Shown here: piece by piece, positions 32,147 through 45,771 of the stretch | How positions within the stretch are numbered: position 1 is the stretch's first letter | How the letters are laid out: the number at the start of each line of letters is the position of its first letter | Origin: Adineta vaga | Taxonomy: Eukaryota; Rotifera | Length of the DNA stretch: 64,000 nt | Direction of reading: 5' to 3' | Assembly (NCBI GenBank): GCA_021613535.1 | Contig: CP075496.1 | Location: 10,292,001-10,356,000, forward strand | Made by a program: the position numbers and the translations under genes | The notes under the pieces: generated by a model | The model's database searches: none | Told to the model about the DNA's origin: nothing | What the model saw: only the letters and a program-made list of their open reading frames with translations

Positions 32147-35100
32147 TCAACATTTAGAGTCATCATCTGCATCAGGAATATAGACAGTTGGCTCTGTATT
32201 TCGACGTTTGATCTTAGATTTACTTTTACGAAGCATTGTAGCCTAAAGGTAAAAAAATAATTGAAAAAAATAAATGTGATTATGTTAATAAATAGCTTAT
32301 ATTGATATCTACTTTAAGTGCTGATCGAATGATTGTTATGTCACAGGGAGATTGAAGCCATGGTTCACCATCGACTTGTACTGGAACTGGATAATCATTA
32401 TTCATTCGTATATGAACCTTTAAAATGAAATTATTTGAATAGTTATACTTTGAAAACGAAAGAAACCATTTTGAAACTTACATGTCCACCCTGAGCAAGT
32501 CGAACGGCAGAACGTATGCCCGATTGAATTTGTCCAAGATGAACAATACCAGTAACACCGACCACCTCTAACATTCCATCATAATGTGTTGGTCGACTGA
32601 ATTTATCATCTTTTTCATGACCCCATAGATTCGCTCCACTTGCCCAACTGAGAATATTCATTATAACAATGCCTTCTAATTGTGGTAAATCAATACGTCT
32701 TCCATCAACTTCAAGTACGATATCTCGAGTAAAATCTTTCAATGCACCTTTTTTCATCATTTTTCTTATACCAGTTTTTAGATAATAACCTTTAGCTTGA
32801 ATTCTTAAAAAGGAAAGACAAAACATTGTCATGTCAACTTGTTTATTATAGTTGATATGAAAATACTAACCGGCTACTAAATTTAGTTGGATTCTCTTCT
32901 CTTGCCATATGAAAATCCAAACAAATATCAGCATCAAGACCAAGTCCAAAATAGTTATTCATTACAAACATTTCTGTCTTATCTTCATTTGTTGTTCCTT
33001 CTTGAATTACAATCTAAACAGAAAGAAAATAAAATTTATAACCTTATGATCATTTTAATTGAAAGATTTAGTAATTCTTTATGAAGAGATGAATTCTATT
33101 GAGGGACTATACAGAACCATTGAGCTCTTTAGATAAAGCATTCATTAAATACGATATCATTTATCAGAAGCAGACTGATTTTATTCATCTATGGTTATTC
33201 TTCTAAGCTTCTATCGAACTATTTAATGAAGTTGAACTATATAAAAAATGTCAGTTCTAACAAAGTTCACTCTAAACTATTTAGATAACGTCAAATGATG
33301 TTTAATAATTTGCTACTAAATATACGATATCGAAAACTTTTACAAATGATCAATAAACAAATAGAAAACAAACCGGTAATGCAACTGATGGCGGTGGTTG
33401 ATTAAGTATCGGTTTAATTGCTTTTTTCGGAGGTAACTTTGTTGATGAACTTGATCCTGTCGTCTGTTTAGTCGTATTTGTTTCTACTGTTGTTGGTATA
33501 CGTTTATCTTGATCTTGATGAAAAACAACGGTCCAACGATCTAGTTTGATTTCTTCTGCTTCAACCATATCCCTGAGCAATGCTAATGCTTCTTCACCAC
33601 CTGTATAACCTGATCCCCAACGAAGAACACGTGCTAAATCATTTCCTGTACCCAATGGTACAATGCCAACAGGTGGTGATTGGCATAGTGCATCTTGACC
33701 GACATTATCTAGACAACTTAAGACCCAACCAACTGTTCCATCTCCTCCACATGCTAAGATACGATAATGTGGAATATTCCGAAAAACATAAAGACCTGGC
33801 AATGGTCCACCATTTTGTAAGTCAAAAACTTGATGTGGATTGAGTAAATGACGAAAATTAGTTATTAATTCTGCGCCTTGTTGTCCACCTGATTTGACAT
33901 TAACAAATACAAGTAATGGAGTAACATGTGATGGAATAAATTCAGGTTGAATATTCGGTAACATTAATACTAATAATTGCTTTTGATCATGTTTTGCTTG
34001 TCGTAAAATAGTAAATGCACGTGTTGCACGATCGCTATCACTGTAGACTAAAACCATTGCTCCATGTTCATAATAGATAACATCCATATTATCCCATTTG
34101 AGATCTTTATCGGATTTAAAAATATCTTGAAAAAGAATTTTTTCATATTGTTTTTCTGTACGTGGACCGGGAGGTAAATTGCCGACAAATAAGGATACAG
34201 ATGGTCCATGTGGATCTTCTTTATGTTGTAGATAAAATCGTGTTACACGATGGCTACGAACAGATTCCTAAAGAGAAAAATTAAATTTCAAAAAATCACT
34301 TTTCTCTTCCCCAAGAATTTCTTACTTTTCTCTGTTGTCGTAAAACATGTAAAGGAAATTCATCTGGTTCTAAGATACGATCGGTATAATTAACATTGGA
34401 TATAAGTAATACTTCGACCAGCGAATATTTTTCAGCACTAACATTCTGTATACCAAAATCAGCTAGAGCTCTTGCTATTACTTCTGATGTTGTACTTGAT
34501 GATGTTACTTTGATCACTTTATAACCATCATGAGTTCTAAAAGAAAACAAATTTAAATGAGAATTTTGTTTGATTCTATCTGTAATGAACATACTTGAGA
34601 ATGCCAGGATAAACTCGAATGTAATCAATATCCATATCACCACGTTCTTTATAACGAATGTATATATTCAGTGTACGACCGCTTAATTGTCTGAGAGATT
34701 TTAATGGCATTATTTCATCAAGTGGTTGATCACCTCCAACTGAATAAAAAGAATATATTAATGTTATATTCAACGAAAATAATTTTAAATATGACATACC
34801 ATCATTGGTGGGAACAGTGATACAGTATTTGGTGCAATCGTCATTGATATGGAATGTACGGAGTGCAGCCTCCTGCAAAAAAAAGATGAAAAAATTTTCG
34901 TCAATTCAATAATTCAATGAAAGAGATAGAATAGAATATACCAGAAGTTGATTATAACTCGCATGTTTGGGAACGGAAATTGAACGGGGAGTGCCATTAC
35001 GATATGTTGCATTACCATCGTAAATTTTGATGATTTCTAAAATAAAAGGAAAATATCGATGAGAGTGTAAATTTATTCATTATTTCATTACCTCGTTCTT

Positions 35101-37530
35101 CTTCTTCATCTTGTTGACTTTTATTTGCTGCTTTCGATGATTTTGATTTAGTCGTTACTGTTGATACATTGTCATTTTGTATTGCTGGACTTGAATATGT
35201 TTCACCACCACCTCGACTATGTGGGTCTCTTTCAACATAACCTGGTCCAGTTTCAGGTTCACCACCTGATGGATGTTCTGTCGATGGACTGCGTACTAAT
35301 AAAAATAAAAGAGTGAAATTATATTTCTCTTCTAATAATCGTTTCGTTTGGTCAAAAGGAGAAGAAAGAAAAAACGACGAAAGAAAATTAAAAATATTCC
35401 CTAGATTCATGCAGGCATTGAAATAAACAATAAAAGAAGAGAAAAAAAATCGTGCTAAATATTTATTTTTATCTAATTATTATTGGTACCCTTCTGACTG
35501 GCAGATTGCAATGTTAAATGATTTGATATTATTATCGTTGAAATATTTTTACGTGGTAAAACACACGATGATTGTCGGTCTAGACGTTGAATAAGAGATA
35601 GTTTTCAGTGAGAAATGATGTGAAAGGACAATAAGTATTCAGATATGCATAAATGTGAAGGTGTATTTTTATGCAAAGCAAATAAAAATGGAAGAAACAG
35701 AAGACGAATGAGAGAAACGCATTATTTTTAGACTTACTCATTGATCCTGGACTTTTGGGACCTGTATTCATTGATAAGCCCACATTTATCGAATCGGTTA
35801 CTTGTGAAGAGCTGTAAGCTGAAAACGTTTGTACTCGTTTTGCCATGCTATTACCAATGCCCAAGATGAGATCTTTATTGAGATCAGCAACACGTGGGAT
35901 TGATATAGCATAGGGTGGGATAATAATATCTTTCAATGTACCAAAACCACAAGTTTCGGGTACGCGGGAACGGCAGGTACTATGAGTCTAGAAAACAGAT
36001 AGGCAAGGAATGAAAAGACAATCAGAAATCTTTGCTTTTAAGATTACGTACTGTTATTCCACACCATTCACAACGCATGCCAGCAAGACATTCACTTGAC
36101 CAGCATGTTTTTCGACATACGACACATTTGGAATTTGTAGGTAAGTTTCCTTCACGCCAATGATGATGATGTCGTAAGGAGGCTGTTGACTAAAGAAAGA
36201 AAAAAAAAGAACGAAATATTTTATAACTATCCGTAGATTTCTTTTTCGATTGTGATATATTTTGATAAATAACTTCATTTTCGCTGATAATATCGATTAT
36301 GTTTGTATTTCTCTGTAATAAGTTAACTGCACTTACATTATCTTTTGTTGGTACATAAGTAGCTGTTTCACGACAATCATTGACAGCAAAATCTTTGCAA
36401 TCTTCATGTGCATAATATTCGCACACTAAAACAAAATATAAAAACCGTTAAGTAAATTTTGTCAGAGAAAAAAAGATATTAGTAATTTAATCATTAGTAG
36501 ATGAATCAGATGTTAGTTATTTTTATTAATATATTTGTTTTACCTCATTATCTATATCAGATTTTCTATACTATATACAATACATAATAGACAACATAGA
36601 TTTTTATGATTTTGTTTTTCTTATTTTTCTTACCTTCACATCGTACGGCGGAAAAGTCTTCAAGTCGTTTTCGACAGATATTGCAAAATTTACGTTTAAA
36701 CCGGGATATATCCGACCATATATGACACACGGGATTCTTTAAAGAAAAACAAACAAGATATAATTTTTTCAAAAATATATCGTTTATTTCTTACTTTTAT
36801 AAGTATAGGTGCAATGCTTGAGCATGGCGATATGACATATTTTCGACAACGATCATGGCAGATAAAATTGCAAACTAATAAATAATTTTATACATATATA
36901 AAATTCTACAAAAAAACAATTTCTCTATTTTTTTTTCTTACCTTCGCAATAATATCCTAGTCCAATAAGACCCCATAGCATTTCGACACAGTGATGACAA
37001 TAGGTGGGTTTATGAAAGGTTTTTTTGACAAAAAAATGTCCAAAATTTTCATAGGGTGGTTGATTCGTATTTGTACAATCTGTATTTAGTGATAATGTTG
37101 ATGGCGGTTTATTCATTGTGGTTGATGGTACTGTAGATAGATTTGTTCCATCACAAGACGCTGGATCGTCGTTATCACCGCTGATCGCTGAGGGATGATA
37201 CCAAGGAGATGTCGACGAATTCATCATCGATTGATCTTGATGTGCCGAAGAGCATACAGATGGTGTTTTATTAATCAGTACAGGTAAATTATTATAGTGA
37301 AAATACCAATATTTTATTTGTTGATGACTATGGCCAGTACCGGCCATTAAAAAAGACGACGTCGTCGACGCATTGTCGATCTGAAACAATAATTTGAAAA
37401 AGAGAGTTGAAACCAAACGAAAAAAACAAACGAATATAGAAAAAAAAGATTTGCAATTTCCTGTTATGTATTCGATGTGTTTATTTGTTTGTCCTAAAAT
37501 CTTCTCCGAACCGACATCATCATCGGCCAT
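32147..37530 (-). CDS. DGKQ: diacylglycerol kinase theta
   Basis: Phosphorylates diacylglycerol to phosphatidic acid at membranes. Sixteen exons: 36942-37530, 36795-36874, 36634-36736, 36337-36425, 36052-36189, 35738-35987, 35092-35295, 34942-35036, 34800-34872, 34595-34739, 34326-34536, 33374-34267, 32871-33013, 32482-32803, 32313-32417 and 32147-32242. All phases agree; 1178 residues (human 942). Order: a Ser/Thr-rich N-terminus; three C1 fingers starting [24 protein letters not shown] and [10 protein letters not shown] (about residues 165-345); a Ser/Gly-rich linker; a Ras-associating region ([12 protein letters not shown], about 540-660); the catalytic domain with VFVNVKSGG and [10 protein letters not shown]; and the accessory domain ([14 protein letters not shown]). 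This C1x3-RA-catalytic order defines type V DGK. Inside exon 1 a 3n pyrimidine-rich stretch ending in tttcag (about 37382-37470) may be an unspliced-looking intron, shortening the N-terminus. Confidence 0.96.
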
Positions 37531-38429
37531 ATTGAATCTTAAGAGAATGTGAAACTCCACTCAAGATGTTACTCGAGAATGTTATGTTTGTTTGTCGAAA
37601 GAAAAAATAAGAATTTTTATTTTGAAGAAAATCAAGAAAAATATATTTTGATTTCATTAATTGATTTTTTTTTAAAATTTCTAATTGTTTTTATTCTGTT
37701 TATAGATGGCCCTAGTAATGATTGTTAAATTTAACGTTATATATTTTTCAACAAAAAAAACTTTTATATCGAAATTAAGCTTTCAAATTACGATTTTAGA
37801 ATTATATATTTTGGAATCATCGAATCGATAGGCACGAATACATCTTAAAAAAACAATCACAAATCTGTAAACACATAAGCGACATCTAGTTGCATTGCTA
37901 TGATGATATAGTATATCTCAAAAAACAGATTTTGATGAAGTTAGTTATGAACATTACAAGATAGTTGAACTAATTTTAAGTCATAAACATATATTCATTT
38001 ATAAGTATGTTAAAATTTGCAATGAACTTTGATCGAAGACGTATTTGATGTAAATAAATACATTAACACTCTAGTTGAAGATATTTGTTATTCAGATTTC
38101 TTATAAACTATAATACTGAAATATAAATTCTAAAAATAATCTTTTTTTTCTCATTTTATTGTTCTTTCTTTTTACATTCATTGTATGCTGAAGATAAGAT
38201 CAATATTATACTATCATATGTATCTATTTCACTATTTATACACGAGTAAGAACTAATAAATTGATTCGTTTGCATTGACATATTTTCTTATTCAAAATGC
38301 ATTAGTGAATATAGTTTGATAATGAATCATATTTTCTACAAGAACATTTTAATTGGTTGAAAGATTTTTTTAGATTTATTCTTCATCATTTCTTCCTATT
38401 AATTATTTGAATAAAATAAATAACAAAAG
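37531..38429. promoter_or_regulatory. divergent region between DGK theta and NAA10
   Basis: 899 bp between start codons facing away from each other. No exon is visible. It contains one AGATGTCGCT motif (minus strand, 37878-37887) and a one-mismatch relative AGATGGCCCTA at 37704-37714. An acceptor-like ctcttaag lies 7 nt upstream of the DGK ATG. Confidence 0.5.
37878..37887 (-). promoter_or_regulatory. AGATG-T/G-CGCT motif, copy 3
   Basis: AGATGTCGCT on the minus strand, about 350 bp upstream of DGK theta and 540 bp upstream of NAA10. Confidence 0.3.
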
Positions 38430-39188
38430 ATGATTATCCGAAATGCTACTGTAAGTCAACAAATTTCATTTCTCAAAATAAATTATTCAATGAATTTCTT
38501 TCTAGCCAGAAGATCTCATTAACATGCAAAATTGTAATTTATTATGTTTACCAGAAAACTATCAATTGAAATATTATTTCTATCATGGTTTATCATGGCC
38601 ACAATTATCTTATGTGGCCGAAGATGATAGTGGGAAAATCGTTGGTTATGTTCTAGCTAAAATGTATGAAAACAAATTTATATTGTGTTGTTTCGAGGAA
38701 ATACTTGTTTTCTTTTAGGGAAGATGATGGTGAAGACACAATTCCTCATGGTCATATCACTTCATTAGTGAGTTTGTTAAAGATACAAAATGGCAAAAGA
38801 TTTTTCTGTAATTTTAAGGCTGTACGACGAACCCATCGTCGTCTTGGTATAGCTCAAAAGTTAATGGAACAATCAAGTCGTGCTATGGTGGAAAATTTCA
38901 ATGCGAAATATGTTTCCTTACATGTACGTGTTAGCAATCGAGCAGCATTACATCTTTATCAAAATGCTCTTAAATTTACGTAAGATAATTTTCTTCACAA
39001 ATGGGAATGTTAGTTATTTCTAATAATTTGTTTTTCAATAGAATTCATGATCGTGATCCACGTTATTATGCTGATGGTGAAGATGCTTTTTCAATGAGAC
39101 GTGAACTTACAATAACGACAAAAGTATGTTAGAATTATTAAGTGATATTTATTTGACTTTTTCTTTTTTTATCTCTTCATAGGCATAA
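38430..39188 (+). CDS. NAA10: N-alpha-acetyltransferase 10, NatA catalytic subunit
   Basis: Acetylates the N-terminus of nascent proteins on the ribosome, with NAA15 as partner. Exons 38430-38450, 38506-38663, 38719-38767, 38819-38979, 39042-39123 and 39183-39188 give 158 residues. Near-identity to animal NAA10 runs from the start: [55 protein letters not shown]. The acetyl-CoA loop [14 protein letters not shown] and [18 protein letters not shown] follow, then [14 protein letters not shown] and [15 protein letters not shown]. The 51-nt intron 38768-38818 is stop-free and in frame, so retention would insert 17 residues just before the CoA loop. The last exon is only GCA TAA; the variable tail seen in vertebrates is absent. 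A read-through alternative past 39123 ends two codons later (VC, stop). Confidence 0.96.
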
Positions 39189-40300
39189 CCAACACTGATC
39201 ATTATTATTATGTTTAGGACAATTTCTTTTGATGCATGTATTTCGTCTTTTGATTTAAACGTGATATAACAGATTGTTTTTTTTCTCTCTCCATTTTCAA
39301 CAAAATAACAAAACAGTACACGTTTCAAACGATTTGCTTTCATTAGAAAAGAAAGAATACTTGAGATCTATTCATATGAAATGTCTCACACCTTAATTAT
39401 ACGCTAGAGATAGAAAACTAATTGTTGACCGTGACATTTCTGCTAAAATCTCTAACATGATTAATACCTTGCTTATATATATATATATATATATATATCT
39501 GTGAACGTGCATATTAAAATAGTCTTTCGACAATTGAATTATATCGATTGTTGTTTGATTCTGTTTTCTTCATATTTACATTGATGTTATTGACATTAGT
39601 CGAAAGAAGTTCTTTTAGTTTTTTTTGACGTCATTCAATTGTTGTGCGAGTTTTCCGTTTTTTATCTCTCGTATGTGATGTACATCATGTATGGATGCGA
39701 ACCGGAAGAATGTGGATTAGTCTTTCCGCATTTCTTTGTGCTTGTCTATAAGGAACAGAAGAAAATATTCCATCCTGTTTGATCATGTTGTCTATGACAC
39801 TAACTGATTGATTATTGTCTGAAAGATGTCATTTTATTGTTTAAACAATAGCGACTACTAATCTTTGTTCAAGATGTCTTTCATAGAGCTTCAATTTCTT
39901 GTCGAATGAATAGTATTCAAGACGAACAAAATAACATATAATAATAAGATATGAAATATTTTTAACGAATTAACTAGTTTGATTGCTGTATACAATGCAA
40001 CGAACGATTCTATCAGTAATAAGTCTATGATATTTCTTAAATAGCATATCGAAAGACAAATGTAATACGTATGTCATGGAGTTTATAGGAGGTACTGATC
40101 AATCATTATCGAATCGTCTAGAAAAATATGATAAATGTACGCAATAGAAGTGTAATTTAAAGATTCTTTGCGTTACAAAAATGCCGTCACTGAAATAGAT
40201 TGTATCAAATTAAATGAAACTTTGATTGAATCAAGTACTGATAAGTTTATTCGATTCATATTCATTTTTCCAATACATAGTCAACGATAACAAGAATATT
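39189..40300. other. intergenic, convergent 3' ends of NAA10 and the MAM gene
   Basis: No exon is visible. An (AT)n run lies at 39475-39498. The rest is unremarkable AT-rich sequence. Confidence 0.5.
39475..39498 (+). repeat. (AT)n microsatellite
   Basis: About 11 AT units. Confidence 0.8.
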
Positions 40301-43300
40301 TTAAAATGCACTTGAAAGAGAAATTGTATCAGTTTCACTAGCATCATCACAGAATGAACCATCCATTTCTATGAAATCTAGTTTATGAGCATCTTTACGT
40401 CTTTTTAAATAGAATAAAACACCACCAGTAGCAAGTAACACTGCAGGAATGCCAATACCTACTGAAAGACCGAGAACCAACCCCCACTTTGGTCGATCTA
40501 TTAGACAATACAAAAATAATGAATTCAATGCAAACAATTGTACTAGTTATCATATACTTTCAGTTGGTGGAGGAGTTGCTCCTGGTCCTTTTGTTGTCGT
40601 TATCGTTAATGGTACTGCCGTTGTAGTTTGAGGTAATTGATCTTTGACATCTAAATAATTTAAATTATCAACACTAGTTCTTATCTTCCTAGCCTATCCA
40701 TTTTAAACTTACACGAACAATTATAATCATACAATTCTATGTTATCCAATGCAAAATATACCGTTCTATTCGTTGCAACATTTTCGGTCCGATTGTTATT
40801 TCTTACTATAAAATCGAATTGGAACTAGAAATAGATTAGAAACCTGAAAGATAGTCTTTCTTTCTCTTGAAATAATAAATCTTACGATGTCAGCAGATGA
40901 TCCCCTTTTAAATGTGATATTATGAGAATACCATCGATTCTCTTTCATATCATCTACAGTTAAATTCCCAATCGAACGTCGTGAATCACTTTGATTATTA
41001 GGTCTAATCCATAATTGAATCTGTTGACCCCAGTTTTTTCCTTCATAGAGAGTAAAATAATAATAGAATCGAAGACATTGATCACCAGATACATCACGCA
41101 TTGCAGTATTGGACATCAGTGGATCAATTATTGTTCTTGATATGTTTGATGAATCAAGAGAAATAAGACCATATGAACCTAAAAATGATATCAGATGATG
41201 ATTGTATCCATTTGATAGACACGAAATATCATATATAACATTGGATTTCATGTCACTAGTTCAGGTAGTATTCAACTAACGATGATTATACGGTACAGAT
41301 ATTCCTTATTGTTTCTACTAGCTTGTCACTATAGTAAAGTATCTACCTGATGCACATATTGCAGTTTGTCCATTTGGTACGGGACACTGATTTTTATAAC
41401 AAAACCACATATTCCAAGAAGTAGTTGTAGTACTATTTTCTAATTGAGGTTGATAAGGTATGGCACATAATTGATTGTTATTTGTAGGAGTAGCTAAAAC
41501 ATATTTTCATATAACTTATGTATATAAATATAGAATGAAGAATAAAGAGAATAAATACTCACTGATAGATGTCACATCCGAAGAAGGTACTCGAGGTGGT
41601 TCAGAGCTAACTGTTAGACCGATAGAATTAAACTCAGTGCCATCGGTGATACGAATTACATTCTTTCCAAAACATGCTGTTGAAAAATCACATTGGAACA
41701 ATGGACGAAAAGAAGTTCTAGAAGTGGTACTACGAACTGTCGTCATTGAACTGGTTGTTGTTTCAACAGTACTGGTTACTGGACTGGTTGTTGTTGGAAC
41801 ATTGCTAGTTGTTGAACTCGTTACTATTGGGACGCTGGTAGTTAATGGACTAGTTGTTGTTGGAACATGGGTGATTGTTGGACTCGTTGAATCGATCCAA
41901 GTTTCAGATGACCAGTAGATTGTTGTTTTTGTTGATCTAAAACGGAAATATACTTCAGAATGAATATATAATCATTTTTTTGATTTTGTTCGTTTATAAT
42001 TGAAAAATTTTCTATCTCAATGTCAGTAAGATGGCAACCTACAATGAAGATTTGCACTTCTTCTAGAAATATCAATTAGAACTAAATTTTTTATATTAGT
42101 TGCTGAAATAAAATTAAAATTCAACAGAAAAGAAGCATTTCAACTTTTGTACTATAGATAAACAGAATTCTTTGAAAGAAAAATACATTTTCTGCAAGGA
42201 TTGAATCATAATTCAACTTGATCGGAACATTTTTCTTGTAGAACTCTTCACGTTTTACACATTCATTCCCTCAAATGATAATAAAATGGGAGTTTACACG
42301 TTTTCATGAATGAAAAATTTAAGAACACAAGGAAAACACTAGAATTGCATCTTACGTGATCAATGTACTAGATGGTAGTATTGTTGTTTCTTCTGTAGTT
42401 AATATAGCGATCTAAAAAACAAATCAGAAGTAGTAGCTGACAAACAGTGAGATCTTTCAATAAATACAAGATATTTACCGTAGTAGCTATCGTGGTTGTA
42501 GTAACTATTTCTTGTGTAATCATTTGTGTTGTATAATTGCTTGTCTAATTTTTCAACAAAAGATCAGTATAATTTGAGACGTAATAAAAATTTTACTCAC
42601 AGTAGTGGTAGTATCGACAATATCAGATTCTATAAAATAAAACAAATATGATTACATCGTCGATATGTTTTAACTAGATCTCTTACCACAACGACCATAG
42701 ACTATCTTTATTTCATCAAGAGCAATAAAAACTAACTTATCTGTATGTTCTAATCTTTGTAAATCAAAATATATCTACAGGTGGATATTCGAATTATTAC
42801 TAGAGTATAATATGCATTGGACTGTTTAATCTTACTCGATAATCAGTCACATTTGCTTTAAAAGTAAAATGTATCTCATGCCATCCATTGAAGGAGACAT
42901 TAGAAGCTGTACCAATCTGTTCCATTGTACTTGCAATAATATCAGAATATCGAATAATAATTTGACCAACATTAGGATTTGATATATAATAATAGAAGCT
43001 TAAACAAGATGGACGAGTTGTACCTTGTACTTCGATAAAATAGGTATGATTTTCTTCAACAGCTAATTGAGCCAGAACATATTGTCCTATTCATATGACG
43101 ATGAAAATATCGTAAATAAATACCATCAAGATAAGATTCTTACCAAGCATACATTCTTGAATACTAGAATCTGCTGTTAAACAACTAGCTGGAGTTGTTG
43201 AACCTCTAGATTTAGAACAGAAGTAGAGATTTTCAGAATCATCATCAAGTTGATAAGGTATTTGACATGATAAATTATTACCAAGAGTAGGTACAGCTAA

Positions 43301-43627
43301 ATATTATTGAAACAAAAAATTAAATCTATTTCAAATTGTAACTTTTTTATTTACTAATAGATGTTACATCAGATAATGGCATTGATGGTTTTACAGCTGG
43401 ATTGTCTATCATAATAAGACTTATACTTTGTAGTTCAGGTGCTGTTCCAAATGGAATAAATTTGCATGGAAAATCACCTTGATCAAATGTGCACTCTAAA
43501 TACTTTTGACTTTGAATGACAGATACCATACATAACTTCAAAATGAAGATAAGTTCTTTAATAAAACATCAAAATGTATACTGAATCATGTAAAAAGATT
43601 TGATTTTATCATACCGAGTTTAAACAT
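40301..43627 (-). CDS. type I membrane protein with two MAM domains and a Thr/Ser-rich stalk
   Basis: Probable cell-surface adhesion or receptor protein. Fourteen exons: 43615-43627, 43355-43555, 43144-43296, 42836-43086, 42687-42774, 42601-42629, 42479-42544, 42356-42411, 41563-41936, 41347-41493, 40886-41178, 40713-40824, 40558-40650 and 40301-40497. All are in phase; 690 residues. The 13-nt first exon (MFKL) is needed to complete a good signal peptide (ELIFILKLCMVSV, cleaved near QSQ). MAM 1 spans about residues 25-235 (CTFDQGDFPCKF, CLSFYYYISNPNVGQI, FIALDEIKIVYGRC). A mucin-like Thr/Ser/Pro stalk follows, about 236-335. MAM 2 spans about 345-595 (CDFSTACF, CLRFYYYFTLYEGKNWGQQI, YFALDNIELYDYNC). 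The TM segment is near 630-655 (GLVLGLSVGIGIPAVLLATG), then an acidic tail. Both MAM units share the exon-end DVTSIS, so they arose by duplication. Confidence 0.9.
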
Positions 43628-45771
43628 TTTATATGTAGGTAATATACTTTGTGAATTAAATTTTCTCACAATAAAAAATTCTATATATCAGTTAGATAGA
43701 ATAACTACAAGATTGATATGCGTATCTGTATGTCGTTTTTAACAAAAAGATGTTTTGCAATCGAGATAAGAGTACGAAATCATCTTTATAATAATAAAGG
43801 ACAAAATCTTTCTTCTCGTTGTTTCTCAAAACATAAAAGAAGATCATGTTTGCATTATGAAATGTAGATAGCGTTATTGCAGTATAATCATCACTGCTAT
43901 TTGCGTTACACCTGATTGTACCATTTTAGATCTCTTCTCTTACAAGATTCTATTTGAAAATAGATGATATCCATTGGTTTTGATAGGATATTATTCAGTG
44001 AACAAAGTTATTTCTATGACAAACTCCATTTCCATCGTTTTTTGCATATATATATAGACTTCAGATGGAACTTGTTAATAGTCATTCATCTTTATTCAAT
44101 GAAATCTATTATCAAATTTTCAAGTCATTTTTCTGGTGTTATTTGATATTCATTCTATTCTAAATTCTTTTCTTTCTTTTCTTAACACACTGCATCGGTA
44201 TTCATCGAAAAGTGTTATATTTATTTTGGTAATTTATCATGTCACCGAATAACATTAGCACGTATTTGAAAAAAAAATATTAAAACATAAATCATTACAC
44301 AAACACGAATAGACTGCATGATTTATTTTCTGTATTGCCATCGATTCTTTCATGAATTCACTAGTAAATCTTTTCGAACCGTTTGTTAATGTACAGAATG
44401 TACTTTTATGTATTAATCTGTTGAAAATTTTTGTTTTTTACTAAATTAATATAGAAATCTTTGAATATTTCTAAATCAAATAAACACAACTTTTATATTT
44501 TCTTACGAGATTTTGATTTGAATGCAACTTTAATATTTCAATTAACATTCCTATTTTTATATAACCGTGTAAATGATTCATCATATCCTTTTTTGTCATA
44601 TTAAAACAGCTAATTTTTTATTCTTTTATGACGTCAATTTTCTTATTCAAAACAATATTGTGAAAAATTTATTATCAATAATGACGTCAATAGAGAATCT
44701 TATAATTATGTTTTAGACATTCTATTCTATTTCATTTGATAATTGAACTACTATTATTGACATCCTTATCAGACTAAATGACATTGTTAAATATAATCAA
44801 ACTAGAATATCGAATAGATTAAGAGCTTTCGAAGATCATCTTACATTCAATAAGATATTTCTTCGTTTAGACAAGAAAATAACATGTTTATCTTGTATTA
44901 ATAGACGTTCTATTTAATTTCTATGTTATCTAGAAATATCATTCATTGATGAACTAAATAAATGTTTGATATTCAGTCATCTGTATACTCAATAAAAACA
45001 TATGTCTATTGATCTTGTTCTCAATATCCAACAATTGATATACGAGGAAAAATATGAGAAAGTCTTGTTGCCGATAGGATCAAAATAATACGAACGATTC
45101 CTAATGGTAGAGATTTATAACCTTGATCATACCGATATTATTTCATTAGAAAATATTCATTTGATTTACTCAAGAGCTTCTCAAATATTGAATTTATTAG
45201 ATTTTTCTTTCTTCCTTATTTTGTTAATATATACCAAAACTTCTCGTCTATCGTTATTTTCGAAGTAAATATTAAGATGAGTAAATAATATATCTGATTA
45301 TCATCTTTTGTTCTTTTTTCGTCATCAACATTTTTTCTCATAATGTTGAAATAAGATGACAATAAACATAACAATAGAAAAAATGTCTTTCTTACTATGA
45401 CTTTTCTTCTCTCGTGCTATGAATTTACAAAATTTCGAGGATGATAATGATAATACTTGAAGGAAAAGAAGCATTCCATTGGAGATTTATTGGATATTGT
45501 TTACTTGTTGAATTTATGATGACGCATTTGTAAATTTGATACGCGTCTGTATATGAAAATGAGAGAATACGAGAGAGAAAGAGAGAAAGAGAGAGAGAAA
45601 AACAAAAAAAGAAAATAGGTGAGTAACTTTTGCTTTTCATTCCAAACCGCTAAAGACCTTAACATGAAAAGATCTTTTCCTTCTCTCTTTCACTAACGGA
45701 TACTTTCATTTGATTTTTCATTACAGATCAATCTCATTACTCTTCATACATTATTCTAGATTATCAGATCA
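43628..45771. other. divergent gene-free region between MAM and lectin genes
   Basis: About 2.1 kb of AT-rich DNA with no supported exon. A GA-rich tract at 45561-45603 lies about 170 bp before the lectin start codon. Confidence 0.5.
45561..45603 (+). repeat. GA-rich tract upstream of the lectin gene
   Basis: Imperfect (GA)n of about 43 bp, like those upstream of the bZIP genes. Confidence 0.75.

Noticed and set aside
33580-33843. 87-codon plus-strand ORF
   Set aside because: Antisense to the DGK catalytic exon, where the GGDGT motif is encoded on the other strand.
36054-36278. DGK-region frame reading [14 protein letters not shown]
   Set aside because: Wrong frame of the third C1 exon; the correct frame gives [13 protein letters not shown] and keeps phase.
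41475-41918. 147-codon plus-strand ORF, Val/Leu/Thr-rich repeats
   Set aside because: Antisense of the Thr/Ser/Pro-rich stalk of the MAM protein; the repeat look comes from ACA/ACT codons.
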